From assembly GCA_905236115.1 (NCBI GenBank), contig CAJOOL010000172.1:1-6747 (forward strand): a stretch of DNA of 6,747 nucleotides, in the 5' to 3' direction. The number at the start of each line of letters is the position of its first letter. The first letter of the stretch is position 1. The notes beneath the pieces were generated by a model. The model did not search any database. It worked only from the letters and a program-made list of their open reading frames with translations, and was not told the DNA's origin. Below are positions 6,086 through 6,747 of the stretch, piece after piece. The DNA comes from an uncultured Endomicrobiia bacterium. GTDB lineage: Bacteria; Elusimicrobiota; Endomicrobiia; Endomicrobiales; Endomicrobiaceae. Made by a program: the position numbers and the translations under genes.

Positions 6086-6508
6086 ATGGTTACAAAAAAC
6101 AGAAGAAAACATGTAAGACTGCCGGTGATAAAAGACATTGCCAAAGAAGTTTTTATATCTACTGAAGCGGGTTTTTTCCCCGGTTTGATAATGAACTTAT
6201 CTGCGGGCGGAATGTATATAATGCTGCACGTTCAGATAAAAGTAAATACGCAGGTTTGTCTGGTATTTGATTTTGATTCTTTTAAAACCGAAATGATAAC
6301 GGGCGTTGTGGTAAGAAACGAAAAGAAAAATCTTATTTGGAATACGGCCATAAAGTTTACGGAAATGAGGGATGAAGATTTTCAGAAAATATTGGATGTT
6401 GCACAAGATTATACCGACTGCGAAAATAAAATTACTTTGGGCGTAACGGATGTATGCGATAAAGACTGCAAGTATTACAGCCTGTGCGAAAAGAAACTGA
6501 AAATATAG
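6086..6508 (+). CDS. PilZ-domain protein with Cys-rich C-terminal tail
   Basis: A 140-residue protein. Near the N-terminus RKHVR (R7-x-x-x-R11) and, after about 25 residues, NLSAGG (N37-x-S39-x-x-G42) form the RxxxR...(D/N)xSxxG pair that binds cyclic di-GMP in PilZ domains. The following beta-rich stretch to about residue 95 fits the PilZ barrel. The last 30 residues add four cysteines, C112, C124, C128 and C134 (spacing x11, x3, x5), suggestive of a metal or Fe-S site or of disulfides; this is inference. A strong GGGGGG-containing ribosome-binding site (about 6076-6082) precedes the ATG. The gene lies 17 bases after mutS and 32 bases before mutL on the same strand, so it is probably co-transcribed with them. 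PilZ proteins normally link c-di-GMP to motility, pili or exopolysaccharide. No link to mismatch repair is established from this sequence. Confidence 0.85.
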   Translation: MVTKNRRKHVRLPVIKDIAKEVFISTEAGFFPGLIMNLSAGGMYIMLHVQIKVNTQVCLVFDFDSFKTEMITGVVVRNEKKNLIWNTAIKFTEMRDEDFQKILDVAQDYTDCENKITLGVTDVCDKDCKYYSLCEKKLKI

Positions 6509-6516
6509 GAATAGAG

Positions 6517-6540
6517 AATTATAAATTGTAAATTGCCGTT
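6517..6540 (-). repeat. AT-rich dispersed repeat, copy 2 (inverted relative to 1703-1734)
   Basis: AATTATAAATTGTAAATT followed by GCCGTT. Its reverse complement matches the copy at 1703-1734 apart from one missing 7-base unit. It fills most of the gap between the PilZ stop codon and the mutL ATG, and its GCCGTT end touches the ATG. Confidence 0.6.
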
Positions 6541-6747
6541 ATGATTGAACTCTTAGATGAAAATACCATCAATAAAATTTCTGCCGGCGAAGTAGTGGAA
6601 CGTCCGCTTAACGTTGTAAAAGAGCTTGTTGAAAATGCTCTTGACGCAGGTGCGGATTCCGTTCTTGTGGAAATACAAAAAGCAGGCAAAAAATTAATTT
6701 CCGTTACGGATAACGGCTGCGGTATGGATAAAAACGATTTGCAAAAA
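6541..6747 (+). CDS. mutL: DNA mismatch repair protein MutL, N-terminal part
   Basis: Sixty-nine codons are visible before the window ends. The N-terminus [22 protein letters not shown] is diagnostic of MutL. The GHKL ATPase motif I is [12 protein letters not shown], with the catalytic Glu28 and Mg-binding Asn32. Motif II is VTDNGCGM (Asp57, Gly59, Gly61), each one residue earlier than in E. coli. MutL couples mismatch recognition by MutS to strand incision. Whether this one has the C-terminal endonuclease motif lies beyond the window. The ATG at 6541 is chosen because it matches the family start and an in-frame TAA lies four codons upstream at 6529-6531. No Shine-Dalgarno site is visible at the normal distance, because the dispersed repeat occupies that place. 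Confidence 0.97.
   Translation, partial: MIELLDENTINKISAGEVVERPLNVVKELVENALDAGADSVLVEIQKAGKKLISVTDNGCGMDKNDLQK

Overview
The window looks like a chromosomal segment of an AT-rich, probably Gram-negative bacterium. A type IV pilin-like protein with an unusually long leader, a PilZ protein, intergenic palindromes and the codon style are reminiscent of gut-associated Elusimicrobiota. That placement is an impression from sequence style, not a demonstrated assignment.

Layout, left to right. (a) 1-1694, + strand: the end of a cell-surface polysaccharide locus. It holds the C-terminal part of an FAD-dependent oxidoreductase of the kind found among glycan genes, then a Wzy_C / O-antigen ligase-polymerase membrane protein whose 5' part appears frameshifted. 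(b) 1695-1958: a repeat-rich intergenic block with an AT-rich dispersed repeat, degenerate octamer tandem repeats, and a nested pair of hairpins that probably terminates transcription. (c) 1959-2510, - strand: a lone type IV pilin-like (prepilin) gene with a 36-residue leader, part of which is encoded by a perfect palindrome. It sits behind a leader of about 285 nt that could be structured and a near-consensus sigma70 promoter. (d) 2880-3245, + strand: a small XRE-family regulator with a C-terminal leucine-zipper-like coiled coil. Its likely promoter overlaps the pilin promoter on the opposite strand. (e) 3435-6747, + strand: mutS, a PilZ-domain gene with a Cys-rich tail, and the start of mutL, very probably one operon. 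The copy of the dispersed repeat in front of mutL lies in opposite orientation to the copy at 1703-1734.

How the genes may work together: MutS and MutL form the core of DNA mismatch repair. The PilZ gene between them is positioned as a co-transcribed c-di-GMP effector with no obvious link to repair. The regulator and pilin share one divergent control region, so the regulator is a candidate controller of the pilin. No tRNA, rRNA, CRISPR array, transposase or phage gene was recognised. The observations most worth checking are the palindrome inside the pilin leader, the structured pilin mRNA leader, the inverted dispersed repeats, and the PilZ-Cys protein in the mismatch repair operon. None of these amounts to a demonstrated new system.
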